24,552 nucleotides of DNA from an uncultured Sulfurovum sp. (GTDB lineage: Bacteria; Campylobacterota; Campylobacteria; Campylobacterales; Sulfurovaceae): positions 1 through 24,552 of the forward strand of contig CACVAU010000053.1 in assembly GCA_902727915.1 (NCBI GenBank), read 5' to 3'. Under the pieces are notes generated by a model. The model had not been told where the DNA came from, did no database searches, and saw only the letters and a program-made list of their open reading frames with translations. Both the position numbers and the translations under genes were made by a program. This document shows positions 1 to 7,924 of this stretch, piece by piece. Within the stretch, counting starts at the first letter, position 1. Every line of letters starts with the position of its first letter.

Positions 1-661
1 TCGCCCGTGCTATTCTTCCATTACCATCATCATAAGGATGAATGGCAACAAACCACAAATGAGCCAAAGCACTTTTGACATAGATATTTTCATCTGAATC
101 ATTACACCACACTAACAACTCAGCCATGTCTTTCTGAATGCTCTTTTGAGGTACAGCTAAATAGTGTACTTTCTCATAACCTATGGCTCCTGAAACAACT
201 TCCATGTCATCATGTGTTCTAAAAGATGCAACGTTAATCTTATGTAGTCCATCATAACCACTTTCAAACAAGGCATTATGCCAACCATGTAGTCGCTCAA
301 CAGACAAAGGTTCACCATTAAGGTTACAGTCAATGAGTATGGCAACAAGTGCGTCACTTCGATGGGTTGAGCTATCATCATCATGAGAAAAGAGATTATC
401 CAGTTTTTTACGTACAGAACTTCGCACACTGTCACGTTTCAAATACTCACCCTCTATAAGCGACGTATGTAATGCCTCTTCAATGAGAGCCTCTATCTCT
501 AACTCTTTTACCTCTTCTTTAGCAAAACTTTTTGAAATGCCATCAAGCAGTCCTCTGTTATATTCAATCTTGGAGAGTAAACTTGTTAGCTCATCTTTTT
601 TGTAGGGAAAGGTAGGATAGTTCTTATGTTGCCATAACCATTTTTTTATATTTTCATCCAT
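1..661 (-). CDS. Fic family protein with DUF4172 N-terminus, class II (C-terminal part outside window)
   Basis: The reading frame is open from an ATG at 661 to the window edge, giving 220 N-terminal residues. Residues 1-60 (start MDENIKKWLWQHKNYPTFPY) look like the DUF4172 domain that precedes Fic domains. Residues 208-219 are HPYDDGNGRIAR, an intact Fic core motif (HPFxDGNGRxxR) with the catalytic His208 and the Asp and Asn/Gly positions that bind metal and phosphate. Fic enzymes usually transfer AMP from ATP to a hydroxyl side chain of a target protein. T66-S-L-I-E70-G71 matches the class II inhibitory motif (S/T)xxxE(G/N), whose Glu blocks ATP binding, so the protein is probably autoinhibited in cis. 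AGG 8 nt upstream of the ATG is a weak ribosome site. It is transcribed alone as far as can be seen. The target is unknown. Confidence 0.9.
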   Translation of the reverse strand, partial: MDENIKKWLWQHKNYPTFPYKKDELTSLLSKIEYNRGLLDGISKSFAKEEVKELEIEALIEEALHTSLIEGEYLKRDSVRSSVRKKLDNLFSHDDDSSTHRSDALVAILIDCNLNGEPLSVERLHGWHNALFESGYDGLHKINVASFRTHDDMEVVSGAIGYEKVHYLAVPQKSIQKDMAELLVWCNDSDENIYVKSALAHLWFVAIHPYDDGNGRIARA

Positions 662-672
662 TTTCTAACCTT

Positions 673-701
673 TGATACACTAATATACTTTAATTGTATC
701 A
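673..701. promoter_or_regulatory. Inverted repeat in the fic leader, possible operator
   Basis: TGATACA (673-679) and TGTATCA (695-701) form a perfect 7-bp inverted repeat separated by 15 bp. It lies 12-40 bp upstream of the fic start codon. On the minus strand the right arm falls inside a -10-like stretch (TATGATACAAT). Arm length, spacing and position fit a dimeric repressor site, but no regulator gene adjoins it and no second copy was seen. Confidence 0.3.
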
Positions 702-844
702 TATTTTGAGGCACTTAATCTATTTAACTGTTTCATTCTTCCAAGCTATCAATTAAAGATTTAACAAAAGGTAAGTTGTAAGTTATTAAAAAGAAGCATC
801 AATAACATCTATTGAGCTTTAGAATTAAAAAGATAAATCTATAA

Positions 845-864
845 AGTGCATCAAGAAATGCACT
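845..864 (-). terminator. Probable Rho-independent terminator of the 870-3941 operon
   Basis: AGTGCAT/ATGCACT form a 7-bp perfect stem with a 6-nt loop, starting 6 bp past the stop codon at 870-872. On the minus strand it is followed by an interrupted T-rich run (TTATAGATTTATCTTTTT). The stem is short, so strength is uncertain. Confidence 0.5.
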
Positions 865-869
865 CTATC

Positions 870-1478
870 TTACATCCTATCGAAATGATAAATTGAATGT
901 TTATCTCTTAACTTTTTATCTTTCCACGCCAAATAAGAAGCTTTTAAATGTTTATCATCATTTGAAAGTTCAAATATCATTTTATGAATATGATCTTCAG
1001 CAGAGTTACAAAGCGCTGTACTCATATCACAATCAAAAACAAATTTATCTTTTGTACTCTCTTCTAAATTTAAAAGAAATTCTGGTTGATTTTTCTTTGC
1101 ACAATAATGGGTTGCCTTTAGTTGCGTACAGTTTGTATATGAATTACAATGATACATGGTTACCATAGATTTTTTAGTATCTGCTAATAATGTTTCTTGG
1201 AGTGTTGCTCCACGTCCAATTACTTTATAGCTTGTTCCAACAGCATCACTGTTTCCTACTAAATGAGCAATATGCTTACTTTTATGAGCCCCTGTAGTAT
1301 CCAACTGTGCCTCTTCAGGTGAAAGTGACCATTCATCTGAAAGTATGAATGTCATCTGTTCATAAACATCCATTGCTGTTAGTTTTTCAGCTTCTACTTT
1401 TTTTAATTCTTCTTTTGCTTGTAAAACTGTAAATATCATTGATCCCACAATGATTAAAAATAATACTATGCTTTTCAT
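870..1478 (-). CDS. Exported hypothetical protein with five cysteines
   Basis: A 202-residue protein of no family I recognise. Residues 1-21 are a signal peptide (basic start, hydrophobic run, LQA before the mature Lys/Glu-rich start), so it should act in the periplasm. Cysteines sit at 111, 117, 126, 150 and 157, in two clusters that could form disulfides or bind metal or heme, although no CxxCH heme motif is present. It is the last gene of an operon led by a TAXI solute-binding protein. The 32-bp gap upstream holds a good AGGA ribosome site 7-8 nt from the ATG. The exported CPWC thioredoxin two genes upstream is a plausible partner for its cysteines; that link is inference from neighbourhood. 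Confidence 0.8.
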   Translation of the reverse strand: MKSIVLFLIIVGSMIFTVLQAKEELKKVEAEKLTAMDVYEQMTFILSDEWSLSPEEAQLDTTGAHKSKHIAHLVGNSDAVGTSYKVIGRGATLQETLLADTKKSMVTMYHCNSYTNCTQLKATHYCAKKNQPEFLLNLEESTKDKFVFDCDMSTALCNSAEDHIHKMIFELSNDDKHLKASYLAWKDKKLRDKHSIYHFDRM

Positions 1479-1510
1479 TACTTTTCCTTCTTTTATTTAT
1501 TTATTTTATA

Positions 1511-1777
1511 TTACATTAAATCCGACTCAAAACGTCGCATTTTTTTCCCATCATCACTGTACATATTAATGGCTTTAAAAGTATATTCTTCCCCCATACC
1601 TGAAGCATGTCTAAGCTTATAATAAGAAGGACGATTACGTTTTTTACAAAGCTTCATCATCTTCTCTACTTGTTCCTTAGTAGGTTTAAACTCTTCTTTT
1701 TCTTCATTTATAAAAACCAAGGCTAAGAGTTTTGCTTCTAAGGATTCAAGTACTTCACGACTATACTTACTTTCCAT
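1511..1777 (-). CDS. Small hypothetical cytoplasmic protein (88 aa)
   Basis: An 88-residue, highly charged protein with no signal peptide or membrane segment. I do not recognise a family. The N-terminal half is predicted helical (SREVLESLEAKLLALV), followed by a Lys/Arg-rich middle containing one Cys (LCKKRNRPSYYKLR). Its start overlaps the 3' end of the thioredoxin gene by 11 bp and the following gene begins 32 bp later, so it belongs to the same operon and is probably translationally coupled. The ribosome site is weak, which fits coupling. The basic segment could bind nucleic acid or an acidic partner, but nothing in the sequence decides this. Confidence 0.7.
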   Translation of the reverse strand: MESKYSREVLESLEAKLLALVFINEEKEEFKPTKEQVEKMMKLCKKRNRPSYYKLRHASGMGEEYTFKAINMYSDDGKKMRRFESDLM

Positions 1778-2600
1778 CTTGACGCTTTAAATAATTTAAA
1801 AACATATTACGTGAGGCATAACCAACAAAAGTCTTTTCAATTTTTTGTGTTTGAGCATCAAGAATATACAAGGTAGGTACAACACTACTTCTTGCTAAGT
1901 TCTCAGGAAAATTTTTCTTGTCATAATTCAACATAACAGGAATGTGGGTTGATTTTATTTTTTTATCTATATGCCCTTGAGATAAAATTCTATTTTCAAG
2001 TTTACGACACCAAGGACAATAAGCCGTTGTCATAAACACCATAAGTTTTTTATTCTCTATTTTTGCCTTTTTTAAAGCGATATAATAATCATTTTCATAA
2101 GCCATATCTTTATGAAATGTTTCATGAGTGACTATTTTTTTATTGTTTGATAGTTTTTTATTGTCATCTCGGTATTGTGTCGCAAAAGCTTCTAATAACT
2201 CTTCTATTGTATCTGCCAACTCATCCTCTAAATCTTCTTTAACATAAGCAAAAGAACGTTTATTGACATAGGAAAGTACAAAAATTTCTTCTTTATTTCC
2301 TTGACGTTTTACATACTCTCCAAGTTCTAAAGAAACACGTACTCCTAAAGTATCCCCTACAGAAAATTTAGAAACCATAAACGCCAAAACACGTGAAGGA
2401 TTTCCTGTAGTATTAATATCTAACTCTAAGGCATTGGCATTCATTAATAATTTTATATCATCATTAAAAACTTCTAACACTTTACCTTCAGCAATCACAA
2501 TGGGGTCATAACTATCAACCCCTGTCAACACATAAAAACTTTGGGCATTGAGCATGAACGTTGTCATCAGTAGTAACAGCATTATTTTTAACACTTTCAT
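1767..2600 (-). CDS. Exported thioredoxin-fold protein with CPWC active site
   Basis: A 277-residue exported protein. The frame extends to a GTG at 2603, but the ATG at 2600 is better spaced from AGGAG. Residues 1-19 are a signal peptide ending LNA. Residues 20-150 form an unassigned N-terminal domain. Residues 160-277 form a thioredoxin-like domain of the Thioredoxin_7/DUF255 type, with the redox motif C195-P-W-C198-R-K and the cis-proline at P242 in VVPTLY. The dipeptide PW between the cysteines differs from the PH of DsbA and the GP of thioredoxin, and is common in periplasmic reductase-like thioredoxins. Likely role: thiol-disulfide exchange in the periplasm, reducing or repairing client proteins. 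It sits 39 bp downstream of the TAXI gene in one operon. Direction of the reaction and the substrate are unknown. Confidence 0.85.
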   Translation of the reverse strand: MKVLKIMLLLLMTTFMLNAQSFYVLTGVDSYDPIVIAEGKVLEVFNDDIKLLMNANALELDINTTGNPSRVLAFMVSKFSVGDTLGVRVSLELGEYVKRQGNKEEIFVLSYVNKRSFAYVKEDLEDELADTIEELLEAFATQYRDDNKKLSNNKKIVTHETFHKDMAYENDYYIALKKAKIENKKLMVFMTTAYCPWCRKLENRILSQGHIDKKIKSTHIPVMLNYDKKNFPENLARSSVVPTLYILDAQTQKIEKTFVGYASRNMFLNYLKRQDGK

Positions 2601-2642
2601 CACTTCTCCTATTTTACATTTTTTACGATCTAAGCATTTTAT

Positions 2643-3941
2643 TTAAAAATTCTTCTGACCCTGATGCAATGTTTTAATCCTCTTATCTAAGGCATCAAGT
2701 ATATTAACAATTTGGTTTTGTAATGTATAAAAATCAGCCATATGATTAGCAGAGATATCATCTGTACTACGTATTTCAGCTAAAATTCTCTTTAATTTTT
2801 CACGTCTTTCTTTAGCATGTTTAAGATTGACTGTTGCGATTTTATTATCTATTTCATTAACCTTATCATACCAAGCATTGATTTTACGTTGTCCATATAA
2901 ATTAAAAGCTGGAACCATTACTTCTATAAAAAAAGCAAACAATGCTACCAAAGGAAAAATAAAACGTAAAGTATAATCATGTAACTTATTCAAACTTTGC
3001 GCAATCCAAAACGAAAAATTACTCTCATAATAATGTATCTTTTCGCGAAAATATTCTTTTGATGCCTTATGTTGCTGAACTTTTAACAAAGAGGCATTGG
3101 GAAAATCATTTTCTTTATGAAACACACCTACTTTACGGTGTACTCTGTTCGCAATTTTAAGCATTAACCGTACCAGCTCATCCGAAGCATTATAGGTTGC
3201 GAGTAAGGTATGCTTGGCTAAAAGTTTATAACGCTTACGTGGAATATGTTGCTTCATGTCAAAAGCATTTTCATGAAGTGTTACAATATCAAAATATTTA
3301 TCACGTTTCACAAAGAATTGTTTATAAGATTCAGAAGCAGAAAAATTCATCAAATGAACATTGGGCATGGTCATCAATCTTTTTAAAAATGGTGCATCAG
3401 CAGAAGCAATATAAAACATGGCATCAATTTCATTCTTTTCTAAATGATTATAAGCTGATTGACTAGGAACATGTAACAACTTAGAATTAAATCCATTAAT
3501 CCCTACCAAGTCCAATAAATCAAGAGTAACAGGTAAAATTCCCGAACCTTTTTCACAAATAGCGATACGTTTACCCTTTAAACTTTTAAGGTCAGTTATT
3601 TTACGCCCTTTATAAAAAATCCAAATGGGTTCAATCATAATATTTGCTAAGGCTAAAATATCTTTTTTCTCTGTTCCTCCCTGAACAAAAGCAAAATCAA
3701 CTTCCCCTTTAAGTAACTTCTCTTGGGCATCAACTGAACCTTTCGTCTCCACAAGATTTAAATGAACACCCTCCTTTTTAAATTCTTTGGCATATTCTTT
3801 AGCATATTCATTATAGGCATCCACTTTAGAGCCAATGGCAATGCTAATAACTTTTTTATGATTATTACTGTCTAATGCCACATAGAGTAAGGGTAACAGT
3901 AATAAAATAATAAAAATAAGAATTAATTTCAATGTTTTCAT
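2643..3941 (-). CDS. TAXI-family TRAP-type solute-binding protein with C-terminal membrane anchor
   Basis: A 432-residue protein. Residues 5-23 are a hydrophobic signal or anchor. Residues 33-300 match the TAXI (TRAP-associated extracytoplasmic immunogenic) binding-protein fold, with the conserved TKGSVDAQEKLL stretch near 66-77, VDFAFVQGG (81-89) and LKGKRIAICEKGSG (121-134), which follow the family pattern for ligand binding. Family members normally end near residue 320. This one continues with a membrane helix at about 326-347 and a charged, coiled-coil-like cytoplasmic tail of 85 residues. TAXI proteins deliver small carboxylates to a DctM-like permease, but no TRAP permease gene is visible nearby. 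The extra anchor suggests a sensor or tethered receptor, which is inference. It is the first gene of the operon running to 870. The start appears leaderless. Confidence 0.85.
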   Translation of the reverse strand: MKTLKLILIFIILLLLPLLYVALDSNNHKKVISIAIGSKVDAYNEYAKEYAKEFKKEGVHLNLVETKGSVDAQEKLLKGEVDFAFVQGGTEKKDILALANIMIEPIWIFYKGRKITDLKSLKGKRIAICEKGSGILPVTLDLLDLVGINGFNSKLLHVPSQSAYNHLEKNEIDAMFYIASADAPFLKRLMTMPNVHLMNFSASESYKQFFVKRDKYFDIVTLHENAFDMKQHIPRKRYKLLAKHTLLATYNASDELVRLMLKIANRVHRKVGVFHKENDFPNASLLKVQQHKASKEYFREKIHYYESNFSFWIAQSLNKLHDYTLRFIFPLVALFAFFIEVMVPAFNLYGQRKINAWYDKVNEIDNKIATVNLKHAKERREKLKRILAEIRSTDDISANHMADFYTLQNQIVNILDALDKRIKTLHQGQKNF

Positions 3942-3948
3942 GGTAATT

Positions 3949-3954
3949 ATTATA
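3949..3954 (-). promoter_or_regulatory. Extended -10 promoter giving a probably leaderless mRNA
   Basis: On the minus strand TGCTATAAT is a perfect extended -10 element (TGn plus TATAAT). The A of the TAXI start codon at 3941 lies 8 nt past the hexamer, about where +1 is expected. No Shine-Dalgarno sequence lies between the hexamer and the ATG. Confidence 0.55.
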
Positions 3955-4090
3955 GCAAAAAAACTTCTGAACTTATTCTATTTTAAGTAACTTAACACAG
4001 TGAGAAAAATAAGAATGATTTTTCTATACTCCAAAATATTAAGACTGATATTAAGCTTTAAAAAAATAAGAAATTAACGGCTTTAAATCT

Positions 4091-4118
4091 TTTACTTTTT
4101 AAATTAATTTTTTATAAT
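4091..4118 (+). promoter_or_regulatory. Sigma-70-type promoter of the 109-aa gene
   Basis: TTTACT (4091-4096) and a perfect TATAAT (4113-4118) are separated by 16 bp. Transcription would start near 4125, giving a leader of about 73 nt before the ATG at 4198. Confidence 0.55.
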
Positions 4119-4197
4119 AAAGCTAAATTTCACTAAATATAGAGTGCTTATACTGTACAATTCAACCATATGCGCATGGATGAAAAAGGAGATTAAA

Positions 4198-4527
4198 ATG
4201 CCAAACAATGAAACACCTAAATATGAAGTCATAACCTATACTGATGATGTTACGTTTAACTACACACTACCCGATGAAGAAGAAGCACGGTCAATAGAAC
4301 ATGAAATAACAATTGTTTGGGAAGAAACACTTCAAGACTTTCTTAAAGAGCATGGTGAAGATAAACCCTATAAAATCCATACTTTTAAACGTGAGAGAGA
4401 AAAAAATAATCTTATTGCACAAATAGATGAAATCACTGAAAATTTAATCGATGAAGTACAAGAAGAAATCGCCAACAAAATGAAATTTGGCTTTAGCTTT
4501 AGTGGTCAATTACATAATGATGATTAA
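4198..4527 (+). CDS. Small acidic hypothetical protein (109 aa)
   Basis: I chose the ATG at 4198 because AAGGAG lies 6 nt upstream. The frame is open to a further ATG at 4144, but that start has no ribosome site. The product is acidic (clusters such as PDEEEARSIEHE and QIDEITENLIDEVQEEI), has no signal peptide or membrane helix, and has no cysteine. The C-terminal half is probably a long amphipathic helix. I recognise no family. It has its own promoter and faces the nuo operon, ending 76 bp from the stop codon of the last nuo gene with a shared hairpin in between. It is therefore a single-gene transcript with no neighbour to suggest a role. Confidence 0.8.
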   Translation: MPNNETPKYEVITYTDDVTFNYTLPDEEEARSIEHEITIVWEETLQDFLKEHGEDKPYKIHTFKREREKNNLIAQIDEITENLIDEVQEEIANKMKFGFSFSGQLHNDD

Positions 4528-4551
4528 GTAAAAAAAAGAAATAAATCGCAA

Positions 4552-4583
4552 TAAATCAAAGTAAGTAAAAGTACTTTGATTTA
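4552..4583. terminator. Bidirectional terminator between the acidic gene and the nuo operon
   Basis: A perfect 12-bp stem (TAAATCAAAGTA/TACTTTGATTTA) with an 8-nt loop sits in the convergent gap. On the minus strand it is followed, after a few bases, by ATTTCTTTTTTTTAC, so it should stop the nuo transcript efficiently. On the plus strand the tail is A-rich and termination is weaker. Confidence 0.75.
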
Positions 4584-4603
4584 GGAAAATAAAAAGCTAA
4601 GAA

Positions 4604-4999
4604 CTATTCTTTATTTGCTTTTTCGGCAGCAACTTTAGCAGCCTTTTCAGCAGCAGCCTTAGCTTTTGCCTCTGCTTTTTCTTTAGCAATACGCTCTTCT
4701 TCAAGTCGCTTCTCTTCTGCTAGTCTTGCAGCTTCTTGAACAGCTTTTTTACGCTCTTCTTTTTGCTCTTCTGAAAGCTTTTTTACCACAAGTGTCCAGT
4801 CAACTTCATTGAACTTAATAGAATTCATAAGCTCATGACCTGTTTCTTTAATGAAGTCAGCAGATGTCTGAATGTGTGAATAGTCACCTATTTCAAACAT
4901 AAAGATTCCTACTTCACCAACATTTAAACCAGTCTCAATGAGTTCACCCATTCTGTCATAAAAATCATCATGTAAGTGTCTTAAATCATATCTTTGCAT
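4604..4999 (-). CDS. nuoE: NuoE-like complex I accessory subunit (Campylobacterota type) with Lys/Ala/Glu-rich tail
   Basis: The position directly after nuoD and the N-terminal 75 residues (start [20 protein letters not shown]) fit the short NuoE-related subunit of Helicobacter and Campylobacter, which replaces the usual iron-sulfur NuoE. No cysteines are present, so it cannot carry the 2Fe-2S cluster of true NuoE. Campylobacterota complex I lacks the NADH-oxidising NuoE/F pair and is thought to take electrons from reduced flavodoxin or ferredoxin. Residues 77-131 are almost only Lys, Ala and Glu, a probable long charged helix that extends the usual length of about 75 residues. The start ATG overlaps the nuoD stop by 1 bp (TAATG), so it is coupled. 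A strong hairpin follows. The symbol is by convention and position rather than true homology. Confidence 0.75.
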   Translation of the reverse strand: MQRYDLRHLHDDFYDRMGELIETGLNVGEVGIFMFEIGDYSHIQTSADFIKETGHELMNSIKFNEVDWTLVVKKLSEEQKEERKKAVQEAARLAEEKRLEEERIAKEKAEAKAKAAAEKAAKVAAEKANKE

Positions 5000-6228
5000 T
5001 ATCTATCTACCTCACCAAATACAATGTTTGTCGTACCAATAATCGTAACAACATCAGCAATATAAACACCAATTAAAAGTTCTTGAAGTAAGCCTGTATG
5101 GAAAAATGATGGTGCTCTACATTTAAGTCTATAAGCATATGGTTCACCCTCTGACTTAATATAGAAACCAAGTTCACCTTTTGGTGATTCAGTTGGAACA
5201 TATACTTCACCTTTTGGAGGTCTCATACCTTGAGTAACAAGAACAAAGTGTTGCATTAATGCATAGTTCTGTGTCATAATCTCTTCTTTAGGTGCAGAAA
5301 TATATTGTGGAGCATGTGCCATTAATTGTGGCTCAGTCTCGCCATACATTGGCATAAGCTGTCTAATAATTCTCATAGACTGCTTCATCTCTTCCATATA
5401 AAGTCTGTAACGTCCATAAGAGTCATTTAAGTCTGAAACAGGAACATCAAAGTCCAGCTCTGGGTAAAGTTCATATGGCTCTTCTTTTCTAATGTCATAA
5501 GCAATTCCAGAACCTCTTAACATTGGTCCTGAACATCCCCATGAAAGTGCATCTTCTGGAGAAAGCACACCAACGTTTTCAAGACGCATTTTCCAAATTC
5601 TGTTCTCTTGAAGAAGTGCATTATAAGTATTATCTAATTCATGCTCTAGATTGTCGCAGAACTTAGCCATGTTATCTAACCAATCAGATGGAATGTCTAA
5701 TGGCACACCACCAATTCTTACAGCAGAATGAGTAAGTCTAGCACCACAGTAATCTTCCATTAAATCCATTGCAAATTCACGCTCACGGAAAGCATAAAGG
5801 AACATAGACATTGCTCCAACATCAAGTGCATGTGTTGCAATAAAGAAAAGGTGAGAAATAATTCTGTTAAGCTCTAAAAGCATAGTACGAATAACTTGTG
5901 CACGTCTTGGTGCTTCAATACCTAGTAATCTTTCAACTGAAAGTGAATAAGCATAGTTATTTGAAGTTGACGCAATATAGTCAAGTCTATCTGTTGTTGG
6001 TAAGAACTCATTATAAGTCATGTTCTCAGCCATTTTTTCAATACCACGGTGAAGGTAACCAATATCTGGATACGCTTTAACTACCTGCTCTCCATCTAGC
6101 TCTAAAATAAGTCTTAACTGACCATGAGCTGAGGGGTGCTGAGGACCAAAGTTAACAACCATAGTGTTGTCATCTCTTTCAAAGTTAAGGTTCTCAAAAA
6201 ATGGGGAAAGTTTATTTGGTTGTTGCAT
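4999..6228 (-). CDS. nuoD: NADH-quinone oxidoreductase subunit D
   Basis: A 409-residue homologue of the 49-kDa complex I subunit, of usual length. [11 protein letters not shown] (26-36) is the signature near the quinone cavity and the C-terminus IVFGEVDR (402-409) is the conserved end. [15 protein letters not shown] is a further hallmark segment in the C-terminal third. It belongs to the peripheral arm and with NuoB forms the quinone-reduction site close to cluster N2. It starts 10 bp after nuoC and its stop overlaps the start of the NuoE-like gene, so it is a central gene of the nuoA-E transcript. NuoC and NuoD are separate, unlike the fused NuoCD of Escherichia coli. Confidence 0.98.
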   Translation of the reverse strand: MQQPNKLSPFFENLNFERDDNTMVVNFGPQHPSAHGQLRLILELDGEQVVKAYPDIGYLHRGIEKMAENMTYNEFLPTTDRLDYIASTSNNYAYSLSVERLLGIEAPRRAQVIRTMLLELNRIISHLFFIATHALDVGAMSMFLYAFREREFAMDLMEDYCGARLTHSAVRIGGVPLDIPSDWLDNMAKFCDNLEHELDNTYNALLQENRIWKMRLENVGVLSPEDALSWGCSGPMLRGSGIAYDIRKEEPYELYPELDFDVPVSDLNDSYGRYRLYMEEMKQSMRIIRQLMPMYGETEPQLMAHAPQYISAPKEEIMTQNYALMQHFVLVTQGMRPPKGEVYVPTESPKGELGFYIKSEGEPYAYRLKCRAPSFFHTGLLQELLIGVYIADVVTIIGTTNIVFGEVDR

Positions 6229-6238
6229 ATCTATCTAC

Positions 6239-7033
6239 CTACTTTCTTTCTTTTAATTGCTTTGTATCACCCTTGTTGTAATCAACTAAGAATGTTTTAG
6301 AATACTCAATGGCTGTTTCAGTCTCATTTTCAGCATTTACTTCAGCACCAAATGGAACTTCGTATCCTACTCTTGAGAAACGCTTAGAGTCATATCTTTC
6401 AACTTTTGCTTCATCTCTGTTCTCTGGACCAATTGCTTCACGTGCATCTTTTCCAAAAATTTTATCAACTTCATACCACGATGCAAACTCATCACCATGT
6501 AAAGGATAAGTTTTAAGAAGAGGGTTTCCTTCCCAGTCATCAGGCATAAGAATTCTTTTCATAAATGGATGATTATTAGCCACAATACCAAACATATCAA
6601 ACATTTCACGCTCTGCAAAGTTTGCAGACTTATAAAGAGGCACAGCTGACTCAACAGCTAAACCTTGTTCTATTCGCATTACTAAACGTAGTCGTTTAAC
6701 CTGTTTAAGGTTTAGCATCTGATAAAAAACTTCAAAGTTCCCATCTTTAGCCAAATAATCTACAGCTGACATCTCAGTGAGCACAGCATATCCACAATCA
6801 TTTTTAAGCGTTTCTAATGCTTTAAAATTATCTTCATGATTAATCTCAACTACCATACAATTAAGTTCAATACGTGATGATTTTACTTCCACTTTTGTAG
6901 CTAAGGCTTCAAGTTGTCCAGCATACACAGGATCACTTTCTACTTTTTCTCTAGGGGTACTTGGAACAACATGGAACCTGTCTGTATAATATGCTTTCTT
7001 TTGAACACTGTCTTTTGGTACATATTTTCTCAT
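6239..7033 (-). CDS. nuoC: NADH-quinone oxidoreductase subunit C
   Basis: A 264-residue homologue of the 30-kDa complex I subunit. The 30-kDa signature is at EREMFDMFGI (141-150) followed by HPFMKRILMPDDWEGNPL (155-172). Residues 1-50 and the tail after about 200 are longer than the core domain and less conserved. NuoC scaffolds the junction of NuoB and NuoD in the peripheral arm on the cytoplasmic side of the inner membrane. It lies 1 bp after nuoB and 10 bp before nuoD, which is tight operon spacing. Confidence 0.97.
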   Translation of the reverse strand: MRKYVPKDSVQKKAYYTDRFHVVPSTPREKVESDPVYAGQLEALATKVEVKSSRIELNCMVVEINHEDNFKALETLKNDCGYAVLTEMSAVDYLAKDGNFEVFYQMLNLKQVKRLRLVMRIEQGLAVESAVPLYKSANFAEREMFDMFGIVANNHPFMKRILMPDDWEGNPLLKTYPLHGDEFASWYEVDKIFGKDAREAIGPENRDEAKVERYDSKRFSRVGYEVPFGAEVNAENETETAIEYSKTFLVDYNKGDTKQLKERK

Positions 7034-7034
7034 A

Positions 7035-7553
7035 CTATATTAACCTCAAGTTTTGTTTTGTGTTCTTGTTCATGTTTGCAGACTCTTTTCTAATCTTCTT
7101 TTGTAGCATCATTAAAGCGTACTGAAGTGTCTCTGGACGAGGTGCACAACCAGGTAAATAAATGTCCACAGGAATAATTCTGTCCACACCTTGTACAGTT
7201 GAATAAGTGTTAAACATACCACCAGTGTTTGCACATGAACCCATAGAAATCACCCATTTAGGCTCTGTCATTTGATCATAAAGTCTTCTAGCAAACTCAG
7301 CATGTTTTTTAGAAAGTGTCCCAGCCAAAATCATAACATCTGATTGTCGTGGACTTGCTCTAAAAATAGTACCAAATCTATCAAAGTCATAACGGCTACC
7401 ACCAGCTGCCATCATCTCAATCGCACAACATGCGAGTCCATAAGTTAAAGGCCAAAGTGAATTACTTCGTCCCCAGTTTACCAAATGATCAACCGTAGTT
7501 AATGCAACTGGTAGTCCTCCTGAAGAGGTATAATTTACTTGATGCTGTGCCAT
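7035..7553 (-). CDS. nuoB: NADH-quinone oxidoreductase subunit B
   Basis: A 172-residue homologue of the PSST/NuoB subunit, which carries the terminal [4Fe-4S] cluster N2 and hands electrons to quinone. The four cluster ligands are visible as the adjacent C42-C43 in [11 protein letters not shown]107 in GSCANTGG and C136 in PGCAPRPE. The start ATG at 7553 is preceded by AAAGGAG at 7 nt. The gene overlaps the end of nuoA by 19 bp. A short Lys/Asn-rich tail follows the core domain. Confidence 0.98.
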   Translation of the reverse strand: MAQHQVNYTSSGGLPVALTTVDHLVNWGRSNSLWPLTYGLACCAIEMMAAGGSRYDFDRFGTIFRASPRQSDVMILAGTLSKKHAEFARRLYDQMTEPKWVISMGSCANTGGMFNTYSTVQGVDRIIPVDIYLPGCAPRPETLQYALMMLQKKIRKESANMNKNTKQNLRLI

Positions 7554-7924
7554 TCAAGTGCTCCTTTTTTCCATGCGTAAATAAATCCAGTTGTTAACAG
7601 TAAAAGAAAGAGAATCATTTCTGCAAATCCAAACCAACCAAGAAGTCTAAAATCAATTGCCCAAGGGAACATAAAGATAATCTCTACATCAAACAAAATA
7701 AACAGAAGTGCTATTAAGTAAAACTGCGTTGAAATAGTATTGGGTTGTTTGGTAACCTCTGGTCCACATTCATAGATTGTAAGCTTCAACTTCTCTGTGT
7801 CGAGCCTTGCCATTCGTCTACTCACAAATCGTGCTGCTAAAAGTGTTGCATTAAATGCCACTACAGTTACAATAAACAAGAAGAAGATACCTAAATAGGG
7901 GTGACTATTAATCACTTGAGTCAT
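7535..7924 (-). CDS. nuoA: NADH-quinone oxidoreductase subunit A
   Basis: A 129-residue membrane protein with three hydrophobic helices, the usual length and topology of NuoA, the subunit at the hinge between the membrane and peripheral arms. YECGPEV in the first loop and [16 protein letters not shown] in helix 2 are family signatures. I chose the ATG at 7924 because AAGGAG stands 5 nt upstream. The frame extends 16 codons further, to an upstream ATG that lacks such a site. It is the first gene of the nuoA-E operon. A TATAAG hexamer at 8006-8001 on the minus strand is a weak -10 candidate. Confidence 0.97.
   Translation of the reverse strand: MTQVINSHPYLGIFFLFIVTVVAFNATLLAARFVSRRMARLDTEKLKLTIYECGPEVTKQPNTISTQFYLIALLFILFDVEIIFMFPWAIDFRLLGWFGFAEMILFLLLLTTGFIYAWKKGALEWHSIK

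Noticed and set aside
893..1168. Plus-strand open frame antisense to the exported five-cysteine protein
   Set aside because: No ribosome site, odd composition rich in Tyr and Leu, and it lies fully inside a convincing minus-strand gene; similar overlapping frames at 3197-3466, 6309-6509 and 11381-11677 were dropped for the same reason.
4144..4197. Upstream ATG that would lengthen the small acidic protein by 18 residues
   Set aside because: No ribosome site precedes it, whereas AAGGAG is ideally spaced before the ATG at 4198.
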